A program made the translations under genes and the position numbers. This document shows positions 5,328 to 5,328 of a stretch of DNA of 5,328 bases, one piece after another (within the stretch, counting starts at the first letter, position 1; each line of letters opens with the position of its first letter). The notes under the pieces were generated by a model. The model searched no databases and was not told the DNA's origin. It was given only the letters and a program-made list of their open reading frames with translations. This stretch comes from Aquirhabdus sp. Lineage in GTDB: Bacteria > Pseudomonadota > Gammaproteobacteria > Pseudomonadales > Moraxellaceae. Location of the stretch: contig JASLEL010000238.1 in assembly GCA_030151145.1 (NCBI GenBank), positions 1 to 5,328 on the forward strand, read 5' to 3'.

Positions 5328-5328
5328 G

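Noticed and set aside
1..5328. CRISPR array, rRNA, or replication origin
   Set aside because: I saw no regularly spaced repeats, no rRNA sequence, and no iteron or DnaA-box cluster in the window.

Overview
The window looks like bacterial DNA from a gammaproteobacterium, most plausibly a relative of Acinetobacter (Moraxellaceae) with roughly balanced base composition. The best pointer is the gene at 1564-2337, which resembles the FFLEELY-motif proteins I know from Acinetobacter and Pseudomonas genomes. It lies next to an HSL-type esterase and a long-chain acyl-CoA ligase. This assignment is inference; no rRNA or other phylogenetic marker is present.

Left part (1 to about 1170): accessory DNA, all read leftward. 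A DUF932 'phage/plasmid-like' protein runs off the left edge (474 to <1). Upstream of it is a small protein in which two CxxC knuckles flank a long glycine-zipper hydrophobic segment (911-594). The zipper gene is preceded by an unusual leader region: a candidate promoter (1064-1038), a perfect palindrome on the promoter's -10/start region (1026-1040), and then a clear intrinsic terminator (993-970) before the ribosome binding site.

Junction (about 1080 to 1563): a scrap zone. It holds an unexplained inverted-repeat block (1086-1149), the C-terminal helix-turn-helix of an AraC-type regulator with no N-terminal domain (1446-1174, minus strand), and a plus-strand reading frame matching the last catalytic block of an IS630-type transposase (about 1423-1512). 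That frame runs open into the next gene. I read this as a boundary between mobile DNA and a resident gene block.

Right part (1564 to 5328): resident metabolic genes. The plus-strand FFLEELY-like gene converges on a minus-strand pair: acyl-CoA ligase (5168-3441), then alpha/beta hydrolase (3369-2392). The 71-base gap between ligase and hydrolase contains a near-perfect CRP/Vfr-type palindrome directly after the ligase stop codon. The convergent ends share a strong hairpin (2337-2375). A short open frame at the right edge may be the C-terminal end of another minus-strand gene. Functionally the pair suggests release of acyl groups from esters (hydrolase) and their activation to acyl-CoA (ligase), possibly under cAMP control.

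I did not find a clearly new multi-gene system. The most interesting items are the promoter/operator/terminator leader at 970-1064, the split zinc-knuckle glycine-zipper protein, and the CRP-like site.
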